Positions 1-11,300 of a stretch of 64,000 nt of DNA are shown in pieces. Below the pieces are notes generated by a model that was not told where the DNA came from, made no database searches, and worked only from the letters and a program-made list of their open reading frames with translations. The stretch is taken from positions 1,596,368 through 1,660,367 of the forward strand of contig JAEHOE010000010.1 of NCBI GenBank assembly GCA_016858145.1, given 5' to 3'. The DNA is from Edaphochlamys debaryana. Lineage: Eukaryota > Chlorophyta > Chlorophyceae > Chlamydomonadales. The first letter of the stretch is position 1; every line of letters starts with the position of its first letter. The translations under genes were made by a program, and so were the position numbers.

Positions 1-21
1 AGGCTGCTTTAGGCCTCAAGG

Positions 22-1926
22 ATGGCCACTCGTGCGATGAACCTGCCGGCGGAGGGCGAGAACGGCGTGCTGCTTAACAATGCTGCCAAGGCCGCTGCTG
101 GCGTGAAGGCCGCTGGCGTGCAGGCCCAGAAGAAGCCTCGGTGCGTCCAGCAGACGCAGCTGCCTCAGTCAAAGCCATCAAGCGGACCATATTGACGGCA
201 ACCCCCCTCCCCGTAGTGCGTTCGGCAACGACCTCTCGAACCAGCAGCCCGGGGCCGCTGCTGGCAAGCCTGCCCTCGGCAAGGAGAAGGTCGGTCAAGC
301 AAACAACACTTGAGCTTTGCCCTGGTCTTACAGGGCTCGCCCTGCGCGCAGGCTACAGCCCAGGCTCCGACCATCGCCGAGGTCGGTGTCCGGACTCGCG
401 CCGCTGCTCGCCGCGCGGACGCTGGCGTGAAGGATGCTCCGATGCCTGCTGGGGCCCTGCGGCCGGCACAGCTAGTGCCGCGCACGCGTGCGCAGGCGCA
501 GCGGGCCCAGGGCCCGAGCATGAGCTCGCTCCTCTCGCAGCGCAGCGAGGCCTTCGTGGGCAGCCAGAGCATTCGCGCTCCTCCTCCTTCGCCGCTGCCC
601 GATATCGACAGCGGCGACCGCCTCAACCCGCTCATGGCCGCTGACTATGTGAACGACATTTACTACTTCTACAAGCGCGTCGAGCCCAAGTACAAGGTCC
701 CGCACGACTACATGACCAAGCAGGTAGTTAAATCGTTGTTGCGCTTCCCTTGGCACGAGGGCGCGCGACTCAAAAACTTCTCTCGCGTCCCAGCAGACCG
801 ACATCAACGACAAGATGCGGGCCATCCTCATCGACTGGCTGGTCGAGGTGCACCTCAAGTTCAAGGTGACGGCTGCACTGGGGACAGTTGTGCATATGCA
901 GGGTTCGGTGAAATGCTGTCGCTGCTAACACACGGGCCAGTGGACCTCAGCTGAGGGGGTACAGGGGCAAGGTTGCTGAAGAGGTTCTTGAGGCAACCGG
1001 TACCGTCCCTCTCTCTCAATACCACCTCCCCCTTCCGCTTCCCTCATGCTTGCAGCTGATGCCGGAGACGCTCTTCCTGACCGTCAACCTCATCGACCGC
1101 TTCCTGACCGAGAAGCAGGTCACCCGCAAGAACCTGCAGCTGGTGAGCGGGCTTGCCGACCCTTGGAGCTCGAAACATGCGGACCAACACAGCGAAACCA
1201 GCGTAGCAGCACTGCATGCCCACAACACGACTTGCCTTGGCAACTTGACTCGCCACCCTTGCCCATATGCATCCCCCGTCAGCGTCTGCATGAGCCACGC
1301 CTGCATATCTTCCAACTTGCTTCACCCACTCTAACGCTACTATGCATTGCCTGTGCCCCGGTCCCTTCCCCTAGGTGGGCGTGACGTCCATGCTGATCGC
1401 CTCCAAGTACGAGGAGATCTGGGCGCCCGAGGTCCGCGACTTTGTCTACATCTCGGACCGCGCCTACACCAAGGAGCAGATCCTGGGCATGGAGAAGGTC
1501 ATGCTCAACACGCTCAAGTTCCACCTCACGCTGCCCACCACCTACAACTTCCTGGCCCGCGACCTGAAGGCCGCCAACATGCACTTCGACAAGGACGTGA
1601 CCATGCTGTCCAGCTACCTGATTGAGCTGGCCCAGGTGGACGCGGGCATGCTCAAGCACAACTACTCCCTCATCGCCGTCGCCGCCCTGCACGTGGCCAT
1701 GTGCTCGTACGAGAAGGCGGACACCTACCCCCGCGCCCTGGAGAAGCACTGCGGCTACACCCTGGACGAGGTGCAGCCCGTCGCCTGCCAGCTGGCCGAG
1801 CTGATGCAGAAGGCGCCCACCAGCTCCCTGACCGCCGTGTGGAAGAAGTACTCGTCCACCAAGTACAACGAGGCCGCCAAGCGGCCGCCGCCCGCCCACC
1901 TCCTCCCCCAGCAGCCCGTGGCGTAA
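22..1926 (+). CDS. CYCB: Mitotic B-type cyclin
   Basis: Regulatory subunit of the mitotic cyclin-dependent kinase. Six exons join in phase: 22-140, 217-289, 334-723, 797-865, 1056-1142 and 1375-1926, giving about 429 aa. The first ATG at 22 opens a short Ala/Gly-rich tail; the exon 1/2 junction creates RAFGNDLSN, a degenerate match to the cyclin destruction box (RxxLxxIxN with Phe in place of Leu). The cyclin box begins around residue 180 with the family signature MRAILIDWLVEVHLKF, followed by LMPETLFLTVNLIDRFL and GVTSMLIASKYEEIWAPEV. The C-terminal cyclin fold carries YLIELAQVDAGML and ends in a basic KKYSST stretch, as in B cyclins. The upstream promoter lies outside the window. The gene is convergent with the GrpE gene, whose last exon begins about 560 bp downstream. 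B rather than A type is judged from the signature and tail; a phylogeny was not possible. Confidence 0.9.
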
Positions 1927-2481
1927 ACGGCGCCACGCTGAATGCGCGGCGCCGTTGACCTGGGCTCCAGTCCAGGCGCCGCCGACAAGCACACGCCGTG
2001 ACGGCGGTGGTCAGGCCCCGGCGCCAGCACAGCTCCGTCGGGTTTAGGTAGCTAGCGTCCTGCTGGTATGATGGTACCTAAGGCGCACCCTCCCATGCGC
2101 CATTGCGCCCGCACGTGAGCGGTGCGCCGCCATCCAGCTAGATGCGCTATCGCGTCCAGTGCCCACTGGCATCAGGCGCAATGCCTGCGCTCTCTTGTCC
2201 CCTCCATCGCCGCTGCCGAACTTGGGACTCTGCAAGAGAGTGAACATAGGACTGGTCAATACCATTTATTTACTGTGGCGTGAGCCGGCGGGGCTGCTTG
2301 CAGCGTGCCGACCGTCAATAGACATGACTCTGAACATGACCCCAATGTGACGTGTACGGCTGGCTAGGGTGTAGGTCTCTCTTTTCGTATAGCTCATTGA
2401 TTCTAACCTCCTTTCTTATCAAATGTGGAGGCGACCACACGGTGGCAGACCTCACCTTGGGGTGTGTTGTCAATAGCCGCT

Positions 2482-4230
2482 TTAGGACGAGGGGTTGCGC
2501 ACGACGCCAACCTCCGCCGGCCGAATGACACGGTCGTTCAACTTGTAACCTTTCTGCGGACAGTAACCAGTGGCAAGCGAGCCCGGGGTGCGAGCAGCGG
2601 AGCAGGGTAGCTTTTGGGCAGTTGGAGGGTGGGTTGCAGGCCAGGTTGTTGTAAGCAACGCGATGCTCTTCGATCATCCCTAATTTGTTGAGTCCACAGC
2701 TACCTTGGTCACGATGGCGATCGTGTTATTCTCCTTGCTGGGGTCGGGCACGTCAAAGAGAGCATTGTGCAGGTTGGGGTCGAAGGGCTGTCCAGCCGCG
2801 TCGTACCGCTCCACGCCGTGCTGCTTGAGCACCTGTGCGGCAAACAGCACGATACTTGTAGCAACCTCTGCAGAACTTGACAGCAACCACACTACGTGCG
2901 ATACAGGGCCGCCCGCCCACCACCCTGCTTGCTGCAGTCCGCCCTCTTCACCGCATCCCGCCGTTTCCCCGCCCCCCGCGCCTTCATGAGGATGTTCTCC
3001 GTGGCCCGCACGCCCTCCACCAGCCCCGTCAGCAGGCTGCGCAGCTTCTCCGGCGGGAGCGTGCCGTCCTCCTTCAGCGCCTCAGGCGGCACCACGCCCG
3101 CCGCGCGCTCGAGGTTGTCCGGCACGTCCAGGATCGCCTTCACGAAGCCCTGTGTTGGTGGTGCGCAGGGGGACCCACGGCAACGTACCGGTCAGTCTCA
3201 TACCACAGACCTGGCTTAGCATCAGTAAGGAAGGCATGTGATTGGCAGTTGCTGCGTGGCTGCATCGCAGAAGATCAGCTGGGGGCCAATGGCTTCATGG
3301 ATACCCTTCTGCCGTGGGCATACTGGTAGGCTGGCCCGTTGTTGTAGCCTAGGCCACCCCCCGGGGCCCGGGCCCCCGCCCCCCGACACAAAGCCCGACC
3401 GGCATTGTCCTTCCTGGTGGGCCACCTAGCGGGCCATCCCAGTCCGCAGCTAACCCGCGCAGTACAGCATTTCCGCACTCCCCCGTCACCGGCGGCTGCC
3501 CTTGCCGAATCCTAGGCCTCCTTGACAGCGCCCGCCCAGTCACCTATACCATCCGTACTTCAGCAGACCTGCACGAGCTGCGGTCGGCGTAAGGGGAGGC
3601 TCACCTGGATGGCAAACTTCTTGCTCACGTCCACCTCCCGCGCTGTCCGGGCACGCAGGTTCTCCATATCCGCCAGCGTGCGTTTGAGGCTGTCGGTGAG
3701 GGTCTCCACCTGTGTGGAGCGAATGAGGGAAGGGATAACAAGTAACGGATGCTGTTGGGCAGGAGGCGCGGCCTGGAAAAGGAGAAGGCAGGGCGCGAGG
3801 GGACTCCACACTCCAGCCTGACGCGCGTGGTACAGGCGGGCGTACACAGCCCGCCGCGACCCCGTGGCTTCTCCCTGCTCGCCTGCTGCGTGAGCTTGCC
3901 CGCCGCCTCCTCCTTCGACTTAAGCTGCGCCATCAGCTCAGCGACCGTGGGCTCCGCCTCGTCGCTCGACGTGTCGGCAGCGGCTCCGTCACCAGATGCG
4001 CTGGGACCCGACGGAGGCTTCTCCTCCTTTGCCGCCTGATCAGCGGTCGCATTTGCATCTCCCTTCTTCTCCGCGCTCTCGGTGCTGAAGGGGCGAGCCC
4101 AGGCACTCCCACGCAGAAGGATGGGCCGCGCGCTCACGAGCGATGCCCCGCACGCGAGCGATGACGCGACATCAGGGCGACAGGCAGTCAGTAGCGCTGA
4201 CCCAAAGCGCATGAGCTGCCCGCCGCACAT
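2482..4230 (-). CDS. MGE1: Mitochondrial GrpE-type nucleotide exchange factor
   Basis: Co-chaperone that releases ADP from matrix Hsp70 during protein import and folding. Five exons on the minus strand, high to low: 4230-3883, 3709-3605, 3149-2952, 2832-2704 and 2553-2482, giving about 283 aa. The N-terminus is rich in Arg, Ser and Ala with GSAWARPFSTES, a typical mitochondrial presequence. It is followed by an acidic linker, a coiled coil (TLTDSLKRTLADMENLRART), the GrpE core (FVKAILDVPDNLERA, FDPNLHNALFDVPDPS) and the diagnostic GYKLNDRVIRPAEVGVV tail. The first intron only fits with a GC donor (CAG then GCGAGC at 3882). Exon 3 could end 30 bases earlier at another GC donor, removing ten residues that lie between ENILMK and VLKQHG. 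The start at 4230 is the first ATG in frame; 4212 is an in-frame alternative. It probably shares a promoter region with the divergent gene at 4657. Confidence 0.9.
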
Positions 4231-4656
4231 GGTTGTGAGGGGCGTGTCGCCGGCGGATGGTCCCGGATGGACAGGATTATAGGTCGCTAGGCACCCAATT
4301 AGCTCAGCACGCACAGGCCAAAGAGAATCCTCTGAAGAACTGCTTCTTTTGGGACAAGGAGAATCTGTTCGCGGGGCCGGTGGGTACCCAGCACGCCCGT
4401 ATTGGAGGCCTTTGCATGGAGCGAGCTGCGCACCGCTTCTTTCTGCGGCCCAATTTACATCATACGCCTGATACTCTGCTTTTGTACCTGCCCCCTCTAC
4501 GCTAGCGCCTTCCCGCACAAGTCCACCTCCCGGCCACAGATTCCACGTCCTTCTATTGCGTGCCACGTTCACAGACTCACCCTCTGTCGACCTGATTCGC
4601 GAGCCTTGCTTGTCCGTTAGCTTGGCATGCGGTGCACCCCCACTGCGTGACCGACG
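4231..4656. promoter_or_regulatory. Divergent intergenic promoter region
   Basis: A stretch of 426 bases separates the minus-strand GrpE start (4230) from the plus-strand start at 4657, so both transcripts must initiate within or near it. I see no clear TATA box or CpG-distinct block. The call rests on gene layout alone. Confidence 0.5.
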
Positions 4657-6713
4657 ATGGACGTCCCGCGGAGCGACCTCATGCTGCGTCGGGGCAGCCA
4701 GCGGGTTCAGCTGCCAGCGAGGAGAACCTGCGTGGCTCATGCGATACCCCGAGGCAGCAGCAGCGGCAAGCGCAAACTCCTGAGTTCCGCGTGGGCGGCA
4801 TGGGCGGGAGCGGGAGCAGTCGCCTGGAGAGACGAGACCGAGGTCGAGAGCAAAGTACCAGCTGCGCCGCCGACGCCAGCTCCAGCGGGGACCAGCAGCC
4901 CCGAGGCTCGCGAAGGCCCGGGTCCTGTCGCTGACGCCAGCGCGGCGCCGGGCGACGCGAGCGCCAGCCAGGCAGCAAGCAGCCCACAGAACGGCAGCAG
5001 CAAGAGCCGGTCAGGGGCACCGCTGACGCTGCCGATACCTTCCTCCATGCCCCCCGCCGCTGGCCTGCCGGCGTTCCGGCTGCCCTCGTTCGGCCAGCGG
5101 CGCAAGGACGGCAATGCAGCGACGGACACGGTCCTCACATTCGCCTACGGGGCCAACATGAACCGGGGCACCATCGCTAAGCGGGACGTGCAGGTCCTCA
5201 GGTGCGCTCTGGCCTAGGCTGGCCTGGGTGCGGCGGCGGAAGCTGACGTGACTCAGCCACACGCGGACACCCTTGCCTGCTGCTGACTGCACACCTGCGT
5301 CACCGACCGCCTGCGCCTCGGCTGGTGCTGCGACCTGATGTCACGTCCCTCCCTACTGTTTCTGCAGCCGCGACCCGGCTGTCGTGGACGACCCCTCCAT
5401 CCGCCTGGTGTTCAAGCACCAGGGGGGGTACGGCACCTTGGAGCGGATGGAGGAGGGCGAGAGCACGGCTGAGGGCGGCCAGGTGAGGCCGTGAGGGTGC
5501 GCCAGCGTGGGGCTGACGAGGGCAGGTCGGGTGTGCAAACAAGGCTGCACGGAGGTCAGCACGGCCTGCCCATCAAGGCCGGAGGTGTGCGGGCACAGAC
5601 CTCTTCGCTGACCCCATCGACCCGCGTGCCACGGACTCCCTCGCACAGCACGAGGAGCCTCGCTTCCGCCCGTACGACGGCCACGTGCACGGGGTGCTGT
5701 ACCGCGTGACGAGGGCGGACTTCGAGAAGCTGTCCAAGAAGGTGAGACTCGAGGCAGGCTCGAGGGCCTGGTACCCTTACTTGTTTGCCATGGCTCGTGG
5801 GGGCACTGTGTGGGGGCACTGTGGAGTCAGGCGGGGGTCACGTGGGGTCACATCCTGCAAGGCAGCCTGGCGTGACGGGCTGACTCAGCGCTGACAGCTC
5901 CTGACTACCGCCCGCCGCGGCGCTCGGACTTGCTCCCCGCAGGAGGGCGGCTACCGCGTGGAGGAGGTGCTGGTCCGCACGTACGACGGAGCGCAGTACC
6001 GGGCGCTGGCCTTCGTCTCAAACCCACTCTTCAAGCTGCCGCAGGTGGGCCCCTGGGGAGGGTTGCTGACTGCTCACGTGCATTCTGTCAGGGCCCCTAA
6101 CAAGAGGGTTGGGGTTTAGATACCCGCGTGCGAACAACGCAGCTGGCACCTCCCTTGGCCCGCTGCCAACATCGGAGGGCAGAGCCGGTGACACCGGTAT
6201 GCGGTCTTACGAGCGCTGGCGACACCTAGCAGCAAGGGCGAGGGAGATCTGGGCGAAAGCACCTCCCCCACCACCCTTCTCTCCGTGCCCCTTCCCCCTC
6301 GCCCCGCAGGAGGTGCTGCCCACCGAGAAGTACGTGGCTAAGCTGCGCGAGGGAGCGGCGGACAACTACCTGGACCCAGACTACCAGGTGGGGGGCCCGC
6401 GTGGCCTGGTCACGTGCGCAGGGTGGCTTCATGCGTCGGGTGATTGCATGCGTAGCCGTAAACCCACGCCTCTTGTCCTGGGGAGCGTGAGAGACCGCCA
6501 ACCCAGATGGAGATTGCTGCCGCCGACCCACATGGCAGCCGACCCACATCGCTGTTGCTGCGCCGCCCATGTTCGCAGGCCTTCCTCAGCGGCATCAGCA
6601 CCGTATCCTCGGCGGGGCTGCCCTCGGATTACTTCAACACCCCTTCCCGCTACATGGGCTACGCTTTCCTGGGCATCAGCGCCCTCGTGGCGGCGGCGTT
6701 CTTTCTTCAGTGA
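4657..6713 (+). CDS. Gamma-glutamylcyclotransferase-like protein with C-terminal membrane anchor
   Basis: Likely member of the GGCT/AIG2-like superfamily, which cyclises gamma-glutamyl amino acids to 5-oxoproline in glutathione turnover. Exons: 4657-5201, 5368-about 5482, about 5585/5599-5741, 5943-6044, 6310-6387 and 6579-6713. A 160-residue disordered N-terminus precedes TFAYGANMN, the family's substrate-loop motif (YGSN/YGAN). Next come PYDGHVHGVLYRVTRADF, typical of the barrel core, and EVLPTEKYVAKLREGA followed by NYLDPDY. The last exon encodes RYMGYAFLGISALVAAAFFLQ at the extreme C-terminus, a probable tail-anchor helix that cytosolic GGCTs lack. The second intron is unresolved: no canonical donor and acceptor agree in phase between 5482 and 5600. 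A downstream TGTAA at 8013 implies a 1.3-kb 3' UTR. Start choice (4657, first ATG of the open frame) is uncertain. Confidence 0.75.
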
Positions 6714-8323
6714 GCACCAGGCGGCGTACGCCCTGGCGCTCGTGCGGCGGCGGATCTGTGGAGCTTAGTCTGTAGTCGTTCTGGTGTGCTTGCGGTTGCG
6801 GGGAGGGGGCGTTCTTGTGCATGGAAGGGCAAACGATTTGTTGCCCGAGAGAGAGGCGCTATTGTGTGCAGCCGGGGCGTGTCCCGGCGTCTCGAGACCA
6901 GGCTCAGCTGCACCAGGCTCAGCTGCAGCATTCTTAGGTGAGTCCTCACCTGTGGAGGCGGGAGGCGGGGCCAGCTGAGTTTACACCAGTGGAGTTAAGG
7001 TTCTTACCGAACGGCCTCATTGGCTCGGCGTAACGGGATTTGCTTCGTGTGAGAGCTGCGATGCGTGTCAGTCTGAGCGATTGTCGGGGCTTCCTTTCGC
7101 AAGTATCTACCGGTAGTCCAGTTGTGCGTGCATCCTCTTGGATGGGTATGCTGCATGCCACGGTTTGCCGGGCAGCTAGCGATTGGGAGAAGAGATTTAA
7201 TACTAGTTTCGAGTCAAGAGTGTCGTTTGTTTGTTGTTCTACCAGATAGTTCAGTAGACTTGTCAGTAGGCTTGGTGATTGAGTGTGTGGGGCAGTCGGG
7301 AGACGGGAGGCGGAGGAGCAGGTGGCGATGGAGGCGAAGTGGAAGGCGTGGGCGGACGAGGCGGCTGCCTGGGGCTTTGGGGACGTTTATAAGGGTCACC
7401 GCCGCACTAGTTCTATGGATTGATCTATGGATTGAGCTTGCGCAGTCATCCGGAGTAGGATGGAGGAGTGTTTCGGGCTTCCCGGTACTACTTGCAGAGC
7501 CCCGGCGTGTTAGCTGCGGCGGCCGGGTTGTGTTCGATTCTGGAGGTGATTCAGGTATGGCACCTGGGTTGGGTGTGGCACCCGAGTTGTTTCCACAGGG
7601 GAGGGGGTGTCCTCTCTTTTGAGGAGGACGGGGCGTGTCAGCATGGTGAGGGTAGGCTCTTAGGCTTCATGCGCCTGCTCGTTCTAATTTTGCAGTTTGT
7701 TGGGACGTGTTGTGCGTCGTTTTATGTGGCGCGTGAGGCTTCAAGCAGTTTGGCAGGTGGTGTGGGCCCGCCTCGGCAGCAGCGACGCCTGAGGAGAGGC
7801 GGGCCTGCGTACGTCTTACAAGAGGTGCCTCCGCTGGATTACCAATCTTGGTGAAGCGTGTACGAGTAACCATCCAGGTTTGTGCAAATTGTGCCGTGTT
7901 GTTGTGTTGCATGGCGCTAGGAAGCCCAGACCGGTCAGATAGTGGCCGGGCGGGCTGTCGACTCTGCACTAGGCATGGCCGGGGTCCCGGGGCTTGGAAC
8001 GGGAGCGCCTGCTGTAACTCGAGTATTGTTCAGCACATGCTCTGGCCATCGCCGCTTCTGGACCTGATCGATTAACCGGCCTCTTGGATGGCCGGCCTGC
8101 ACCGCACCGCAGCCAGACCCAGGGTTCGTGCCCTCCGCGTCAGCATCACCGAGAGTCCACGCGCGGCAAGTGCTGGAGTCCAGCCAAACCGCGTCCCTGG
8201 TGCACTCACAGCACTCATTGTGCGCCTTTGTGTCAAGCAGCATAGCAGCACATCTGCATCTCACGGTGTTTCAACACCCGCCAACTGGGCGCAAGCTGTT
8301 GATGACATTCGTAGCATGACAAG
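6714..8323 (+). other. Long 3' UTR and intergenic stretch
   Basis: No convincing exon was found here on either strand; the open frames lack domains or splice continuity. The region most likely holds the 3' UTR of the GGCT-like gene up to the TGTAA at 8013-8017, then the promoter and 5' leader of D2HGDH. A short direct repeat (GGCTCAGCTGCA twice) lies at about 6900-6925. Confidence 0.5.
8013..8017 (+). terminator. TGTAA polyadenylation signal
   Basis: TGTAA is the standard poly(A) signal of volvocine green algae. This is the first occurrence downstream of the stop at 6713 and lies before the next plus-strand start at 8324, so it probably ends the GGCT-like transcript. Confidence 0.5.
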
Positions 8324-11300
8324 ATGATTGCGCTGCTAGCTCGCGGACAAAAGCTTGCCAGCTTGGGGGCTCGAGCGCTGCATGCTGGAGTTCAGCGCGA
8401 CCCCGCCTTCTCGCAACTCAGCGACAAGGACCTAGCGTTCTTCGAGCAGCTTCTCGGGGGCACAAGCGGTGTTGTCACCGACTCGGACGCGCTTGAGCCC
8501 TATAACCGGTGCGGGGGGTTGGGGTGGGGGGTTGGGGGCACGGACTAGAGGGGGGGCACAGTTCCACAGGCATTACGTGTGGGCAGGTCTGGGCCTTAAC
8601 GCCGAGTCAGCACATGCGGGAAGGGGTTGAAGGTTGAGGAGGGTTGGCGCAGGTCCGGTGAAGCAGCGTTCAAGGAAGGCCACCGGGGCCCTGCCCTCCT
8701 CCCTGCATCCGCTAGCCCCGGCCCACGCCGCTGCCCACAGCCGCTCCCGGGTCGCTGCCTCGTGTTGCCGCCACTCACTAGCAGACCGTACCGTGCTGCC
8801 TGCAGGGACTGGCAGAAGAAGTATGAGGGCCACAGCCGGGTGGCGCTGCGGCCCCGCACCACCGAGCAGGTGAGGCGGAGGTAGAGGGGGTGGGGTGGTC
8901 ACGGACCGGTACGCCACACGGATCCAGATCCAGGCGGCTTCTGGTCCTGGCGCTTGCAAAACCCAACCGCTCTGTTATCCCTCGCTAAACCCCTACAAAC
9001 CCTGCGCCCCCCTAGGTGGCCGAGGTGCTCCGGTACTGCTCCTCCCGGCGGCTGGCGGTGGTGCCGCAGGGGGGCAACACGGGCCTGGTGGGGGGCTCCG
9101 TGCCCGTGTTCGACGAGGTGGGGGAGACGAGGGGAAGGGGGAGGGAGGAAGGGCCGAGATTGCATGCGGTGTCTGTGTGGTTTGAAGTGGGGGTAGCAGA
9201 CTGAGCGTGAAAAGGGCACGACGCATGAGCAGCGGCGCAGATGGTCGCATGGCATACGGCATACGGCAAGAGATTGGCCGCGTAGGGCAGGTGCGGGAGG
9301 TAGCGCTGCACCAGCCCCGCGGGCCGTCCCCTGCAGGGGCTGCAGCGACGTCCGAGCCCGGGCGAGGCGCGTGCTGATCGCGGCCGCTCCCTCCCCCCTC
9401 CCCCAGGTCGTCCTCAGTACGGGGGCCATGAACAAGATTCTGCACCTGGACGAGGTACGTGCGTACTGCAGGGCGTACGGAAAGGCAGATGATACGGGCT
9501 GTCAGTACCACGACGCGATGCACCATTGAGCGCGGAAGAGCTTCTGCCCCCCTCGGGGCCCCTGTCGTCACCCCCACCCCCCCCTAGCGGACGCGCCCCT
9601 GCGCACCCAGGCCCTGGCCCCGCAGCCCTGGCCCCCCTCCTCCACCCACCAGCCCAGTCCCTCTCGTCCCCTCCCCCACCCCACCCCCCACCCCCCTGTC
9701 AGGTCTCCGGCACCCTGGTTGCCCAGGCGGGCTGCATCTTGCAGGCCCTGGACGAGGCGGCGGCGGCCAGGGGCTTCATGATGCCCCTGGACCTGGGTGA
9801 GAGCAAGCCACATGACGGGTGCCTCTGAGTGCCCAATCTGGGGCCTGGGCTCTAGTCAACACCAGTCACCACCCGTGTGGCGGCGTGTTTCCCCGGCGCG
9901 CACTTCTGCGTCAGGACGTGCGCGTTAGGAAGCGCCGCTCTATGGCTGAGAAGGGGGCACGAGCGCAAGCAGACAGGAGCGGGCAAGTGGTCAGCGAGGA
10001 AACGGGGTGTGTGAACAGGAGCACACTCTGTCACGCCACGCGCCGCCAGCCGCCTACGCCTGGCCCCCATGCGCCTCAGGCAAACTCTTCTGCCTCCCGC
10101 CCGGCCCTCTCCGCGACCCCCCCTCCAGGAGCCAAGGGCAGCTGCCAGGTGGGTGGCAACGTGTCCACCAATGCCGGCGGCCTGCGCTTGGTGCGGTACG
10201 GCAGCCTGCACGGCAGTGTGCTGGGGCTGGAGGTCGCGCTGCCGGAGCCCATGCTGCCGAGCGGTGCGTGCGGGCGTACGGCAGGTGCTGTACGGCGGTG
10301 TGGGGTGTGGCTCCCTGCGGCGCCATATCCCCGGGGCTTTGCTGTGGGAGCTTCAGCTTGCGAGTGTGAAGCATGCGAGAGAGTCTTAGAACTCTTCGCA
10401 CTGTTGCAAGTCGCAAGGCCGGCAGGCTGACTGCGCCGACCACCACACCATGCCATACCACACCCTCGGTGCCGCGCCTGCCCCCCGGCCGCAGGGCCCG
10501 CCCCGACCCCCGCCTCGGCGCCCGGCGGCGGGCGGGTGCTGGACCTGCTGCGCACGCTGCGCAAGGACAACACGGGGTACGACCTGAAGCAGCTGTTCAT
10601 CGGGGCGGAGGGGACCCTGGGTGAGCCCGGAGGTTGTTGGGGGCGGGGGGTGGTGAGCAACTCCTCCTGGAGCTGGAGCATGTGGGTGCGGTGCCGCTGG
10701 TGCGCTGGACTGTGGGTAGCAAGAGGTCGCCCCTGGCTGTGGGCCTTCCTGTAGTGCGGCGGTAATGGACGGGCAGCACGTTTCTGCGGTTCTGCTATGC
10801 AGCACAGCCTGGGCCAGCATGACCTTGCGTGGGAGCGCGTCCACCACTCCAGGCACCGCATAGGCTCACCTCCCCTGTGTGCCTCCCGCCCGGCCTCCCT
10901 CTGCCGCGTGCGCAGGCATCGTGACGGCGGTGGCCGTGCAGCTGGCCCCGCGCCCCGCCTCCGTGCAGCTGGCGCTCCTGGCCTGCCCCTCCTTCGAGGC
11001 GGTCACCGCGACGCTGCGGTCCGCGCGGCGGCGCCTGGCGGAGGTGCGTGCGCGCACCCCTGGCCTGGGCACGAGCGGCTGCTACCGCTGGGGGTTGCTC
11101 GCGGAGCTAATGGCAGTCTCACCACGCACTGCGAGGCCTCGTCAGGCGCTGCGATGGGCGTACCGTCAGATACGAGGGGCATCAGGGCCCCTGCGGTCCT
11201 ATGCACTGCACGCAGGCTTGCCCGGGTGAAAGGGCCTGAGCCCTCGCCCACCCACCCCCACCCCCGCTGCCCCCAGGTCCTCTCCGCCGTGGAGTTCCTG

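Noticed and set aside
3625..4740. A 371-codon minus-strand frame extending upstream of the GrpE start
   Set aside because: The part above 4230 lacks coding character and would place the mitochondrial presequence internally. The part below 3882 is intron.
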